Shown here one piece after another: positions 44,908 to 56,208 of a stretch of 64,000 nt of DNA (position 1 is the first letter of the stretch; the number at the start of each line of letters is the position of its first letter). The notes beneath the pieces are model-generated. The model did not search any database. It saw only the letters and a program-made list of their open reading frames with translations, and was not told the DNA's origin. Both the position numbers and the translations under genes were made by a program. The stretch lies in contig NZ_JAUFPZ010000002.1 in NCBI RefSeq assembly GCF_030409505.1, positions 1,681,501 through 1,745,500 of the forward strand, in the 5' to 3' direction. Source of the DNA: Zunongwangia endophytica (GTDB lineage: Bacteria; Bacteroidota; Bacteroidia; Flavobacteriales; Flavobacteriaceae).

Positions 44908-45141
44908 ATGAACGATAATCAGGAAGAATTACTTAAGCTGGCATATACAAAAATGCCATTCGGGAAATACAAGGATTGGTACTTATCTGATATTCCAGAA
45001 CCCTATTATGTATGGTTCAATAAAAAGGGCTTCCCGGAAGGCAAATTCGGAAATCAATTAAGACAAGTTCACGAACTTAAAGTGAATGGTATGGAAATTT
45101 TACTAAAAGAAATACGAAAAAGATATCCAAAACCGAGATAA
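44908..45141 (+). CDS. DUF3820 family small protein
   Basis: A 77-residue soluble protein with KMPFGKYKDWYLSDIPEPYYVWFNKKGFP, the DUF3820 signature (MPFGKYKG-x-x-xxxxPxxYLxWF), near the start. The family's function is unknown; in some proteins similar motifs sit near exonuclease domains, but none is attached here. Start at ATG 44908, not the in-frame TTG at 44893, because the -7 box overlaps that TTG. Confidence 0.83.
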   Translation: MNDNQEELLKLAYTKMPFGKYKDWYLSDIPEPYYVWFNKKGFPEGKFGNQLRQVHELKVNGMEILLKEIRKRYPKPR

Positions 45142-45249
45142 ATGGTTTCGAAATTCACTCAATCTCATAAAACACTGAATTTAAAAAGCCTTAAAGAATC
45201 CTTAAATATTAGGCTTTAAATTTAGCTGTTTTTCTATTCTTCTTTGTAA

Positions 45250-46914
<1,665 letters not shown>

Positions 46915-47074
46915 TGCCACTTTGACATCTATTTGATTAATGGTCATCTTTTTGACCTACAATCATTTTGCTAGATCAAAATAAAAAGGCAGAAAACATT
47001 AATTAAGTTATTTCAGAAAAATCCGAAAGAAGGAAAGCTTCAACAGGATTTAAAGATTTTAGGAAGAATTTAGA

Positions 47075-48937
47075 ATGGAAGAAAAGAAGATTGATATCCA
47101 ATCCATTATTGGATTTATTTTAATTGGAGGAATTTTAATCTGGATGCTATATACTAATAGTATGGAGCAACCACAAGAAGAAACAAATACTCCAGCTGCT
47201 ACAGAGCAGGTTACAAACACTCCAAACAGCAATCAGCAATTAGCAAACGAAAACAACAATGCAGTTGTTAGTGATTCTGCCGCAATGGCCCAGGCGCAAA
47301 ATAGACTTGGTGCTTTTGGTTATTCTGCTACTTTAGCTTCAGCAAAAGAAAATACTACGGTTATAGAAAACGATGTTTTAAGACTGGAAGTTTCTAATAA
47401 AGGTGGTTATATTAAAGAGGCTGTTTTAAAAAATTATAAAACTTACGACTCTATACCTGTTTATCTTGTAAAGGATGGAAATGCTAATTTCAATCTTAAT
47501 TTCAATACTACCGATGGTCGTACTTTAGATACAGAAAATTTGTATTTCGAGCCAAGTATATCTAAGAATGGTGATAGTGAGATTCTTTCGATGAAATTAA
47601 AAGTTTCAGAGAGTAAATTTCTAGAATATAGATATGCGTTAAAACCTGGGGATTATATGATGGATTTTAGTATCCGTTCTCAAGGTTTAGCGAGCGTTCT
47701 TAATAGCTCTCAACCAATAAATCTTGATTGGGATTTAAAAGCTTATCGTCACTCTAAAAGTATATCTTACGAAAATAAATATACCGTATTAGCTTACGAA
47801 TACGAGGAAGACAAATACGATGATCTAGGTCATGGCGATGATGAAGAAATTGATGAGGATATTTCTTACATCGCTTATAAGCAGCACTTTTTCAGTTCTA
47901 TTTTATTAACTGATACTCCTTTTAAAAACGCTAAATTCAATTCTAAGAATTTAGTAGAAGATGAAGAAGTAGATACTTTATACACAAAGGCCTTTGCAGC
48001 CAGTGCACCTTTAGAACTTCAAGGTGGTGAGTTGAACTATAATATGAACTGGTATTATGGCCCAACAGATTACAAAATTCTAAAAGAATACGATCGTAAC
48101 CTAGATGAAATTGTTCCTTTAGGATGGGGAATTTTTGGATGGATTAATAAGTATATTTTTATTCCATTCTTCGGTTTCTTAAGTAGCTTCTTACCAAGTT
48201 ATGGTATCGCTATTATCGTAATGACGATTGTGGTTAGAATTGTACTTTCTCCGGTAACTTACAAGTCTTACCTATCTCAGGCTAAAATGAAAATTTTACG
48301 CCCAGAGATCAATGAGCTTAATGAGAAGTATAAGGACAATGCGATGAAAAAGCAGCAGGAAACAATGAAGCTGTATAGCAAAGCAGGTGCCAGCCCTATG
48401 AGTGGTTGTTTACCAGCGCTTATGCAGATTCCGGTATTCTATGCTTTATTCCAGTTTTTCCCCAGTGCATTTCAATTAAGACAGAAGAGTTTTCTTTGGG
48501 CAGACGATTTATCTAGCTATGATGTCATAGCAGAACTACCTTTCCGTATTCCTTTTTATGGAGAACACGTTAGTTTATTCCCAATATTAGCTTCTGTAGC
48601 CATTTTTATCTATATGCAAATGACTACAGGGCAAAGCATGCAGGCGAATCAACAACCGGGAATGCCAAATATGAAGTTCTTAATGTACCTATCGCCACTA
48701 ATGATGTTATTTTTCTTTAATAACTATGCCAGTGGTTTATCGTTATACTACTTCACCTCTAACCTAATTACTATTGGTATTATGTTAGTAATCAAAAATG
48801 TGATTGTAGACGAAGATAAAATACATGCTAAAATTCAGGCTAATAAAGCGAAGCCTAAAAAGCAAAATAGGTTTACCAAAAAAATGCAGGAAATGATGGA
48901 GCAGGCTGAAGAACAACAAAAGAAAAACAAGAAATAA
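47075..48937 (+). CDS. yidC: Membrane protein insertase YidC
   Basis: Inserts proteins into the inner membrane alone or with SecYEG. The 620-residue protein has an N-terminal helix (IIGFILIGGILIWMLY), a Gln/Asn/Thr-rich linker, a large periplasmic domain (about 90-340) and the conserved C-terminal insertase helices, with IAIIVMTIVVRIVLSP near 383, SPMSGCLPALMQIPVFYALF near 445 and ASGLSLYYFTSNL near 550. The tail is Lys-rich (RFTKKMQEMMEQAEEQQKK), suited to ribosome contact. Strong terminator behind it. The typical neighbours rnpA and rpmH are absent, as usual for this phylum. Confidence 0.97.
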   Translation: MEEKKIDIQSIIGFILIGGILIWMLYTNSMEQPQEETNTPAATEQVTNTPNSNQQLANENNNAVVSDSAAMAQAQNRLGAFGYSATLASAKENTTVIENDVLRLEVSNKGGYIKEAVLKNYKTYDSIPVYLVKDGNANFNLNFNTTDGRTLDTENLYFEPSISKNGDSEILSMKLKVSESKFLEYRYALKPGDYMMDFSIRSQGLASVLNSSQPINLDWDLKAYRHSKSISYENKYTVLAYEYEEDKYDDLGHGDDEEIDEDISYIAYKQHFFSSILLTDTPFKNAKFNSKNLVEDEEVDTLYTKAFAASAPLELQGGELNYNMNWYYGPTDYKILKEYDRNLDEIVPLGWGIFGWINKYIFIPFFGFLSSFLPSYGIAIIVMTIVVRIVLSPVTYKSYLSQAKMKILRPEINELNEKYKDNAMKKQQETMKLYSKAGASPMSGCLPALMQIPVFYALFQFFPSAFQLRQKSFLWADDLSSYDVIAELPFRIPFYGEHVSLFPILASVAIFIYMQMTTGQSMQANQQPGMPNMKFLMYLSPLMMLFFFNNYASGLSLYYFTSNLITIGIMLVIKNVIVDEDKIHAKIQANKAKPKKQNRFTKKMQEMMEQAEEQQKKNKK

Positions 48938-48955
48938 TCTTTATATTGAGTAAAT

Positions 48956-48988
48956 TAAAAAAGCCATTCTTTACGAATGGCTTTTTTA
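48956..48988. terminator. Bidirectional terminator, yidC and fasciclin gene
   Basis: AAAAAAGCCATTC pairs with GAATGGCTTTTTT around TTTAC; 13-bp perfect stem between convergent genes. Confidence 0.92.
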
Positions 48989-49008
48989 TTCCCTAAAATT
49001 GAATTTTC

Positions 49009-49986
49009 TTATTCAATTATTATTTGATCAACTACCTGAATTACGCCATTTACAGCCTGAATATTTGGCGTAGTTATATTAACGATATCTTCGTTTTCTA
49101 ATAATATTTTCGGTCCGTTATCTTCGTAAAATTTCAATACTATACCACTGATGGCGGTCACATTCAATGTATCAGCAATTGCTTCAGTGCGTATATTTTT
49201 TGCTGAAATAATGTGATTTTCGCTTATATTATTTAATGTATTCTGCGGAATATCACTAATACTCGGATAATCATTAGCTAATAAAAAGTTTTGAATAGCT
49301 TCTTCTGAAGCTTGCAAGACCGTATAAACTTCGTTTTCAGATCTTAACTCTTCTATATAATTTTCTGAAGTACTCGCTGAAAGCAAACTAGAAAAACTAA
49401 GCGCTGAATCTTCCTGACTTACCAACAGAAAATCGGTAATACTAGGTAACGATAAAAATGTATTAATAGGATTTAAATATCCATTATCAAGTTCAATATT
49501 GGCTTGGGCGATTACCACTTCTGCTACATTATTTATATAAAAACTATCATCTGCTGTAGAAGTATACATACTTAGCAACCGATCTGAAGCATTTCCTATC
49601 GCTAAACTTCTTATATAGGCGTCAGGAAACTCATCCAATGTTATAGCACCCGGCTGAAGATGATAACGTAGATAATTTTCTAATTCATCTAAAGGTACAT
49701 CATTAATATTGGTAAAATCATTATCAGATAAAAAGCTATTAAATGCTGAATTACTAGGCGCAAAAATGGTAAACTGCTGCGTACTATTTAAGACGGAATC
49801 TAATCCTGTACGATTTAGACCCGTTGCCAAAACTGAATAATTTGGATTATTCAAAACGAAATTATTGATAGTATTTTCAGGAATAATAACATCACCAGGA
49901 TCATCTGAAGTGCCACAGGACAAAATTGATTCACACAAAACAAAAAATAGTACGATCTTTGATAATTTCAGCATAGATTTCATCAA
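49009..49986 (-). CDS. Fasciclin-domain lipoprotein
   Basis: A 325-residue lipoprotein: MKSMLKLSKIVLFFVLCESILSC with lipobox Cys near residue 24. Two FAS1 (fasciclin) domains: the first has QFTIFAPSNSAFNSFL near 71 and the YH motif LRYHLQPG near 106. The second is more diverged, with EVYTVLQASEEAIQNFL near 219, and ends with INGVIQVVDQIIIE-like residues. FAS1 domains mediate adhesion at cell surfaces. Stands alone facing the YwqK-like gene; no strong promoter box (TATTTTAG is one mismatch off). Confidence 0.9.
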   Translation of the reverse strand: MMKSMLKLSKIVLFFVLCESILSCGTSDDPGDVIIPENTINNFVLNNPNYSVLATGLNRTGLDSVLNSTQQFTIFAPSNSAFNSFLSDNDFTNINDVPLDELENYLRYHLQPGAITLDEFPDAYIRSLAIGNASDRLLSMYTSTADDSFYINNVAEVVIAQANIELDNGYLNPINTFLSLPSITDFLLVSQEDSALSFSSLLSASTSENYIEELRSENEVYTVLQASEEAIQNFLLANDYPSISDIPQNTLNNISENHIISAKNIRTEAIADTLNVTAISGIVLKFYEDNGPKILLENEDIVNITTPNIQAVNGVIQVVDQIIIE

Positions 49987-50067
49987 TATTAATTTTTGAT
50001 AAAGACTAAAATAAGCAGAGATTAATTAATATTTGCGTAATATCTGTTAATATGAAAACCCTAATTT

Positions 50068-50730
50068 ATGATCGCATCGCTTAATTTAAAAAACACTATT
50101 ATTTCTAAAGCCGCTGTAGCAACAATACTTTTATTATTATTTCAAAATCTAAGTGCTCAGGAAGGCCCCAATCAAAAGGATGCCCAAGGTAAAAGAGATG
50201 GCCTATGGAAAGTCGATTTCCCAGGAACAAACCAAACAAAATTTGAGGGAACTTTTGATCATGGCAAAGAAACCGGAAAATTTAAATTCTATAAGGAAGG
50301 TTATGACCAACATCCAAGTGCGATTATGGATTTTGAAACCGGAAGTGATTCGGTTGCCGTAAAATATTATACTCAGAAGGGGGAAGTTATTAGCGAGGGC
50401 ATGATGCTGAATAAAAAAAGAACGGGCAAATGGACTATTTATCATCACAAAAGTGATCAAATAATGATGACTGAATTTTACAAAGATGGAAAATTAGATG
50501 GTCTACAAACCACTTATTTTAAAAATGGCAAGATTGGTGAAAAAACCAATTACTCCAATGATATAAAAGACGGAAGCAGCCAGATTTATGCTGATAATGG
50601 ACAGCTTTTACAGGATTTGAACTATAAAAACGGAGAATTAGATGGTCACCAAACCTATTACAATCCGGCAGGCGAATGGGTTGCAGAAGGCGATTACGAT
50701 AACGGAAGACGTATCGAAGATCAAAATTGA
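50068..50730 (+). CDS. YwqK-type MORN-repeat secreted protein
   Basis: A 220-residue protein with an N-terminal signal (ISKAAVATILLLLFQNLSA, cleaved before QEG). MORN_2 repeats follow: KFEGTFDHGKETGKFKFYKEG, EGMMLNKKRTGKWTIYH, YKDGKLDGLQTTYFKNGKIG and YKNGELDGHQTYYNPAGEW. The name 'antitoxin YwqK family' attached to such proteins does not mean a toxin-antitoxin system here: there is no toxin partner next to it. Likely envelope or surface associated; role unknown. Confidence 0.85.
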   Translation: MIASLNLKNTIISKAAVATILLLLFQNLSAQEGPNQKDAQGKRDGLWKVDFPGTNQTKFEGTFDHGKETGKFKFYKEGYDQHPSAIMDFETGSDSVAVKYYTQKGEVISEGMMLNKKRTGKWTIYHHKSDQIMMTEFYKDGKLDGLQTTYFKNGKIGEKTNYSNDIKDGSSQIYADNGQLLQDLNYKNGELDGHQTYYNPAGEWVAEGDYDNGRRIEDQN

Positions 50731-50782
50731 TTAAAATCAGCTATTTTTTTATGATTTTTAGATTTTAAAATGCGACAAATAT

Positions 50783-50808
50783 AAAGGTGGCTTTCGTCAC
50801 CTTTTTTT
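50783..50808 (+). terminator. Terminator after the YwqK-like gene
   Basis: AAAGGTG and CACCTTT form the stem (with a possible GC/GT extension) around TTTCG-like loop, then seven T. Confidence 0.8.
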
Positions 50809-50812
50809 ATTT

Positions 50813-50820
50813 CGTAATTT
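50813..50820 (+). promoter_or_regulatory. -7 box for mnmA
   Basis: TAATTTTG, an exact match, only five bases after the preceding terminator; leader of about 64 bases to the ATG at 50888. Confidence 0.55.
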
Positions 50821-50887
50821 TGTAGACTTTATTTCGACTTTATAATCGATCAATCCAATAAGGCTTGATCTATCAAGTTTAATTTCT

Positions 50888-52075
50888 ATGAAAAAAGTTG
50901 TAGTAGGACTCTCGGGAGGTGTAGACAGTAGTGTTTCAGCATATCTTTTAAAAGAACAGGGATACGAGGTTATTGGATTGTTCATGAAGAACTGGCATGA
51001 CGATTCGGTTACCATTTCAGACGAATGTCCTTGGTTAGAAGATAGCAATGATGCAATGATTGTTGCAGAAAAATTAGGTATTCCATTCCAGACGGTAGAT
51101 CTAAGCGAGCAATACAAAGAGCGTATTGTAGATTACATGTTCAATGAATACGAACGTGGTAGAACACCTAACCCAGATGTTCTGTGCAATCGTGAGATTA
51201 AGTTTGATGTTTTTATGAAGATCGCTTTGTCTCTAGGCGCAGATTATGTGGCTACTGGTCATTATTGCCGAAAAGCAGAATTTGAGGCGAATGGGGAAAC
51301 TACCTATCAACTTTTAGCAGGAAAAGATAATAATAAAGATCAGTCTTATTTTCTTTGTCAATTAACTCAGGATCAAATTTCTAAAACCTTATTCCCTATT
51401 GGCGAACTTCAGAAATCTGAGGTTCGAAGAATCGCTACAGAACAAGAATTAGTTACAGCAGATAAGAAAGACTCACAAGGACTTTGTTTTATAGGAAAAG
51501 TACGTCTTCCAGATTTTCTTCAGCAAAAATTAAAAGCTAAAGAAGGTAATATTGTAGAAATTAAATCGGATATCGACACCTATAAAAATGATATTCCTGA
51601 ATTTGAATCTAAAATTGAAGAATTAAAATTTCTTGCTCAAAAACACCAATATCAACCTACTGATGGAAAAGTTGTGGGTAAACATCAGGGTGCGCATTAT
51701 TTTACTAAAGGTCAGCGTAAAGGTTTAGCCGTAGGAGGCACACCGGAACCACTTTTTGTAATTGATACTGATGTAAAGGACAATGTAATCTATACAGGGC
51801 AGGGAAAAAATCATCCCGGAATTTATCGAAAAGCGCTATTTATAAATGCCGATGAAGTGCATTGGGTTCGTGAAGATTTACGATTACAAACAGATGAAAC
51901 GAAACAAGTAAAAGCTAGAATTCGATACCGACAGTCTTTGCAGGATGCGACGCTCCATCAAACCGAGCATGGAATGTATGTGGTATTTGAGAATCCACAA
52001 GATTCGATTACCGAAGGCCAATTTGTTGCCTGGTACGAGGATGAAGAATTATTAGGATCTGGAGTAATTTCTTAA
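50888..52075 (+). CDS. mnmA: tRNA-specific 2-thiouridylase MnmA
   Basis: Thiolates U34 in the wobble position of Lys, Glu and Gln tRNAs. The 395-residue protein has the PP-loop [12 protein letters not shown] at residues 8-19, the first catalytic Cys in NPDVLCN near 100, [12 protein letters not shown] with the second Cys near 200, and the [10 protein letters not shown] segment near 277. It carries an insertion of about 30 residues ([13 protein letters not shown] onward) seen in Bacteroidota-type enzymes. The nitronate monooxygenase gene starts 19 bases after it. Confidence 0.96.
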   Translation: MKKVVVGLSGGVDSSVSAYLLKEQGYEVIGLFMKNWHDDSVTISDECPWLEDSNDAMIVAEKLGIPFQTVDLSEQYKERIVDYMFNEYERGRTPNPDVLCNREIKFDVFMKIALSLGADYVATGHYCRKAEFEANGETTYQLLAGKDNNKDQSYFLCQLTQDQISKTLFPIGELQKSEVRRIATEQELVTADKKDSQGLCFIGKVRLPDFLQQKLKAKEGNIVEIKSDIDTYKNDIPEFESKIEELKFLAQKHQYQPTDGKVVGKHQGAHYFTKGQRKGLAVGGTPEPLFVIDTDVKDNVIYTGQGKNHPGIYRKALFINADEVHWVREDLRLQTDETKQVKARIRYRQSLQDATLHQTEHGMYVVFENPQDSITEGQFVAWYEDEELLGSGVIS

Positions 52076-52094
52076 ATTGCAGGAAACAACTGCA

Positions 52095-53048
52095 ATGTCT
52101 ACTAATAGAATCACTCAACTTTTCAATATAAAATATCCACTTATCCAGGCTGGTATGGTCTGGGCAAGTGGCTGGAAACTGGCGAGTGCTGTGAGCAACG
52201 CTGGCGGACTCGGAATTATTGGTGCGGGTTCTATGTATCCTGAAGTGCTTAAAGAGCATGTCTTAAAGTACAAGAAAGCTACCGACAAACCTTTTGCTGT
52301 TAATGTGCCTCTTCTCTACCCTAATGCGGAAGAAATTATGCGCATAATTGTCGAAGAAAAAGTTCCTATAGTTTTCACGTCTGCCGGGAATCCTAAAACC
52401 TGGACCAAATACTTACAGGAAAATGGAATTATCGTTGTTCATGTAGTAAGTAACGTAAAATTTGCTCTGAAATCTCAGGAAGCTGGAGTAGATGCAATTG
52501 TTGCTGAAGGTTTTGAAGCCGGTGGACATAACGGAAGAGACGAAACTACCACTTTCACGCTTATCCCGATGGTAAAAGAAAAAATTGAGATTCCGATTAT
52601 CGCAGCAGGTGGAATCGCAACTGGTCGCGGGATGTTGGCAGCGATGGTGTTAGGCGCCGATGCCGTACAGATTGGAAGTAGGTTTGTAGCTTCAGAAGAA
52701 GCTTCTTCACATATTAAGTTTAAGGAAATGGTTGTTGAAGCGCAGGAAGGTGATACCAAATTGACTTTAAAAGAACTTGCACCTGTACGACTTCTGAAAA
52801 ATAAATTCTTTGAAGATATTGAAACGCTTTACGATACCAATCCTTCAAAAGAAGATTTAAAGCAACTCCTAGGTCGCGCTAGAGCTAAAAAAGGCATGTT
52901 TGAAGGAGATCTGGTAGAAGGTGAACTTGAGATTGGTCAAATTTCAGGATTAATTAATAAAATTAAGCCCGCTGCAGAGATTGTAACTGAAATTATTGAA
53001 GAATTTGAAGCAGTTAAAAATGACATTTCGAGTTTCAATTTGAAATAA
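52095..53048 (+). CDS. Nitronate monooxygenase / FabK-like FMN enzyme
   Basis: A 317-residue TIM-barrel flavoprotein of the 2-nitropropane dioxygenase family. N-terminal RITQLFNIKYPLIQAGMVWASG, AEGFEAGGHNGRDETTTFTLIP near residue 141 (GGH motif with the catalytic His), IAAGGIATGRGMLAAMVLGAD near 170 and VQIGSRFVASEEA near 193. Could be a nitronate monooxygenase or enoyl-ACP reductase; sequence does not decide. ATG 52095 is preferred over the TTG at 52077 as the family N-terminus begins there. Its stop overlaps the last 14 bases of the convergent MG2/plug gene. A decayed copy of its 3' end lies at 55782. Confidence 0.88.
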   Translation: MSTNRITQLFNIKYPLIQAGMVWASGWKLASAVSNAGGLGIIGAGSMYPEVLKEHVLKYKKATDKPFAVNVPLLYPNAEEIMRIIVEEKVPIVFTSAGNPKTWTKYLQENGIIVVHVVSNVKFALKSQEAGVDAIVAEGFEAGGHNGRDETTTFTLIPMVKEKIEIPIIAAGGIATGRGMLAAMVLGADAVQIGSRFVASEEASSHIKFKEMVVEAQEGDTKLTLKELAPVRLLKNKFFEDIETLYDTNPSKEDLKQLLGRARAKKGMFEGDLVEGELEIGQISGLINKIKPAAEIVTEIIEEFEAVKNDISSFNLK

Positions 53049-55758
53049 CCTGATCGCTACTTTTTACAGGGTATAAAAATTCTTTATATCCAATTTGACC
53101 ATTTTTAGTAATAACTTCTATAATTACTAAAACTTCTTCAACATCATCGGGATTGTAAAATGAAATTTCTGTAGGTGCTTCTGGCGTATGCGCTACTTCA
53201 GGTTCCCAATAAATTATGGTTCTAAGATCTGGTTCTTCGCTTTCAAGCCGATCTTTATTTTGGTAATTAGGTTGATAAAAAGACTTTGATTTTGCGAAAC
53301 CACTAACCGAGGTTCTTAAAATACCTTTAGGCTTTTGTGCCCCAAAAATTCCTTTTTTACCATGTGTATATATCGCAATGACATCACCTTGAGGTGGAAT
53401 TTCTCTAGGATTGGCGTATGGATAAGCTTCTGTAAATAATCGCGAAAAGTTTTTAGCAAATCGAATAATTTCAACACTTTTAACTTCGCTTGGCGGTATA
53501 TTAGGAATCAGTGGATAATTAAGATTATTTACTACTATTCCGTCGATCATCATAATGGTAACACCGGCGCCACCCATAACTGTGGCGCTTAAACTCGCTC
53601 CAGGTTCCTGAATATCCCTTTGTATTCTAATATCATTAGGAAAGTTGAATAACAAAACACTATAAAGCCCATAAGACCAATCTTTCTCTTTTTCCTGGAT
53701 ATCACTTCCTTTTATGACAACATCGGGTTTTCCGGCAAGATCAGCAGTTTTCTGCCGTTCCTCAGTCATATTGTAAGCTTCCACGACAACTTCATCTAAT
53801 TCAGTTATGCCTTCAGCCATTTCATAACTTTTGATTTTTTGGAATTTTTGTCGTTCCTGTTTTATTATTTCTGAATAAACACTGTCGGGCTTTTCAATTT
53901 TCAAGCGTTCTTCAAAGGAAATTAAAGGTGGTTCATTTCTATTAATTTCTATATCAAAATTTCGCTTATTGCCTTTCTTTTTACTTTGAATTACAATTTC
54001 GTTCGAATCATTTTCAAGATCATCTATATTGAAATAAAATTTGCCTAGACTATCCGTTTCACTAGTCTGAAGGATTGGCTGATCACCAAAGGACATTAGC
54101 GACATTTCTACATTTTCTTTAACCTTCTGAAATAATGCACTTTTTACTGTTCCCTCCAAAGTTAAAATAGGTTCAGCATAAAAATTAAAAGCTACGCTAC
54201 TGGTATCATATTTATAATTACGCCATCCCTGAGTAAGCAATAAAACATCGATATCTCGAAACCTGTAAGCATCATCTCTATTAAAATAAGATCCAGGATC
54301 TTCAATTTCTCCTCGAAGTTCAGAAGTTAGATAGAAATGAGACAAAATTGAATTGTGTTTTTTATAATTCGTTTCTAAGTGATCATTAGCTACAGACAAT
54401 ACAGAGAAGTTCGCTTCAACAGGATTTCCGTTTTTATCTTTAATAACTATGCTAAGATTGGTTTCTTCTCGCGAAAGATATTCTTTCTGATCGCTTTCCA
54501 CCTCTATTTTAAGATCGTCTTCAGATTGGTCATTAAAAAATAAACGTTCCGCAACCGGAATTTGATTTTGATTTAAAAGTGTAAAACAATTGATGCCTGA
54601 GGGAAATTTACTGGAAGCTATAGACGTATTAAATTGATTATTGGTCACCTTCCCTTTAATATCAAACATATTCACACCTCTGAAACTACATCGAATTGTT
54701 AGCGAATCTGTGTCGTGTGTATTAGTTGCTATAAAACCAATACGACTTCCAGATTTCCTTACTGAAAGTATAGCTCCATTTTCAATTGCTTCGGGAATTT
54801 TATGCGCTTCTGTTTTTACTTCGGTATTAGTTATTTTGGCGGTGTAAATTTCACCTTTTTCAGGACGAAAAATAATCATCCCCATTCCCAAATCGTTCGC
54901 TTTAAAAGAGGAGATAGTATCTTGGTTTTCATCTATAACAATTCCTTCAGTATAGCGCCCATCACCTTTAAAATCTAAAACTTTAATTCCTAAAACATTA
55001 TTGTAGCCAGACAACATTTTTCCGCTTTCAGGTAAAAATTGTAGATCTATTTTTTCGGTTTCTAAACCAATTGTTCTAGCAGCTCTAAATCCATTGTCAG
55101 TTTTCAACTCGATACTCACAAAATCCGGTTTACCTGAAAGTTTATAATCCAAAACAAAGCTATCATCAACCTTTTTCAGTGCTACGGAATCGGTTTTAGT
55201 TCCATTGAAATTTAAACCGACAAGAATTTTATTTCCATGTAGACTATCTAACTTTTTGGGCTGAATGATCGCTTTCAGAAAATTGCCTTCGTTTTGCTCA
55301 ACAATTTTCACATCACTGATAACCTTCTCATCTATAGAAGATTTTGGATAAATAGTTATATATTTTGAAAAAATGAAATCCTGACCAAAATTACGATTCC
55401 AACGTGTAAATGCTCGAATCTTATAAGTTCCTTCTGAAAGTGTAGCGGGGAGCTCAAAAGAATTGTGCCCGGAGCCATTAATAATTTTCACCAATTTCTG
55501 ACTAACAAGCTGTTTATCTGGACCTATTAGATCAACGTGTAAGACCCCAGAACGTTCTGAGGGTTTGTGATCAAGATTATTAAGCACTAAAGCTTTAAAC
55601 CAAATGGTACTTTCTGTAAAATAGTAATTACGATCTGTTTGTAAATAGATCTTTTCAGCATAAGCTGCATCAGAAACTAGTCTGTCTTCTTGAGCAATTA
55701 AGGGGATGTTGAACAAAGCTAGACAGATACCCAATAAGAAGTACTGTTTTAATTGCAT
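53035..55758 (-). CDS. Large secreted MG2/TonB-plug domain protein
   Basis: A 907-residue exported protein with signal peptide MQLKQYFLLGICLALFNIPLIA. The N-terminal part resembles the MG2 domain of alpha-2-macroglobulin-like proteins (AEKIYLQTDRNYYFTESTIWFKALV near residue 33). A beta-rich middle follows. Residues about 655-800 look like a TonB-receptor plug: VVEAYNMTEERQKTAD, GVTIMMIDGIVVNNL and KSVEIIRFAKNFSRLF. A 22-strand barrel does not follow, as only about 100 residues remain. This domain order recurs in Bacteroidota proteins of unknown role. The gene sits between the nitronate monooxygenase and a decayed copy of its end. Its -7 candidate TATATTTA (plus 55774-55781) lies at the edge of that copy. 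Confidence 0.82.
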   Translation of the reverse strand: MQLKQYFLLGICLALFNIPLIAQEDRLVSDAAYAEKIYLQTDRNYYFTESTIWFKALVLNNLDHKPSERSGVLHVDLIGPDKQLVSQKLVKIINGSGHNSFELPATLSEGTYKIRAFTRWNRNFGQDFIFSKYITIYPKSSIDEKVISDVKIVEQNEGNFLKAIIQPKKLDSLHGNKILVGLNFNGTKTDSVALKKVDDSFVLDYKLSGKPDFVSIELKTDNGFRAARTIGLETEKIDLQFLPESGKMLSGYNNVLGIKVLDFKGDGRYTEGIVIDENQDTISSFKANDLGMGMIIFRPEKGEIYTAKITNTEVKTEAHKIPEAIENGAILSVRKSGSRIGFIATNTHDTDSLTIRCSFRGVNMFDIKGKVTNNQFNTSIASSKFPSGINCFTLLNQNQIPVAERLFFNDQSEDDLKIEVESDQKEYLSREETNLSIVIKDKNGNPVEANFSVLSVANDHLETNYKKHNSILSHFYLTSELRGEIEDPGSYFNRDDAYRFRDIDVLLLTQGWRNYKYDTSSVAFNFYAEPILTLEGTVKSALFQKVKENVEMSLMSFGDQPILQTSETDSLGKFYFNIDDLENDSNEIVIQSKKKGNKRNFDIEINRNEPPLISFEERLKIEKPDSVYSEIIKQERQKFQKIKSYEMAEGITELDEVVVEAYNMTEERQKTADLAGKPDVVIKGSDIQEKEKDWSYGLYSVLLFNFPNDIRIQRDIQEPGASLSATVMGGAGVTIMMIDGIVVNNLNYPLIPNIPPSEVKSVEIIRFAKNFSRLFTEAYPYANPREIPPQGDVIAIYTHGKKGIFGAQKPKGILRTSVSGFAKSKSFYQPNYQNKDRLESEEPDLRTIIYWEPEVAHTPEAPTEISFYNPDDVEEVLVIIEVITKNGQIGYKEFLYPVKSSDQVISN

Positions 55759-55781
55759 GATAATGGTAAAGTCTAAATATA

Positions 55782-56073
55782 CAAATTTGACTTTAAAAGA
55801 ACCTGTAACTGTAAAACTTCTGAAAAACAGATTCTTTGAGGATATTTAAACGCAATATTATAATAATCTTTCAAATGTAGATTTAAGCAACTCTTGGGTT
55901 TCGATAAAGCTGAAGCAAGGTATATTTGAAGATAACTTCGCAGAAGAATACTTAAAATTGGTCAAATTTCAGTATAAATTAAATTAATAAAACCTCTTAC
56001 TGAAATTATTATTGAAATTATGGATCACTTCGAAATGACTGAAAAGAATGTTACTGAAATCAATTTAAAGTAG
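55782..56073 (+). pseudogene. Decayed copy of the nitronate monooxygenase 3' end
   Basis: 292 bases that align with 52757-53048 from the nitronate monooxygenase over the same length. Shared stretches include CTTTAAAAGAAC, AACTTCTGAAAAA, TTCTTTGA.GATATT, GGTCAAATTTCAG and a common final TCAATTT.AA. The reading frame has an early TAA after EDI and further stops and shifts, so it makes no product. It ends with a stop codon at 56071-56073, where the intact gene also ends. Because the copy starts inside the gene and the MG2/plug gene lies between the two, this is the scar of a tandem duplication followed by loss. Base differences are well spread, so the event is old. Confidence 0.85.
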
Positions 56074-56142
56074 TTGGTGATCTAGTTTCAACGTATTTGT
56101 ATATGCTTTACGAAGCTCTAGTTTCTTTGCAGATTCAGAAAC

Positions 56143-56196
56143 AAATATACCTTATCGCGAAACTCAAATAATTCGCTATAAGGTATATATTTTTTT
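56143..56196. terminator. Long hairpin terminator
   Basis: AAATATACCTTAT plus CGCGAA pair with TTCGC plus ATAAGGTATATATTT around a 10-base loop, with a long T run on the plus strand. It can end the plus-strand remnant and the minus-strand HNH gene. Confidence 0.8.
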
Positions 56197-56208
56197 TATA
56201 AACGATAA

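Noticed and set aside
50068..50730. Toxin-antitoxin system suggested by the family name YwqK
   Set aside because: The protein is secreted and made of MORN repeats; neighbours are a fasciclin lipoprotein and mnmA, with no toxin gene.
56143..56196. Repeat unit of a CRISPR array or transposon end
   Set aside because: Single copy with a T-run; it has the form of a transcription terminator. No CRISPR-like spaced repeats occur in the window.
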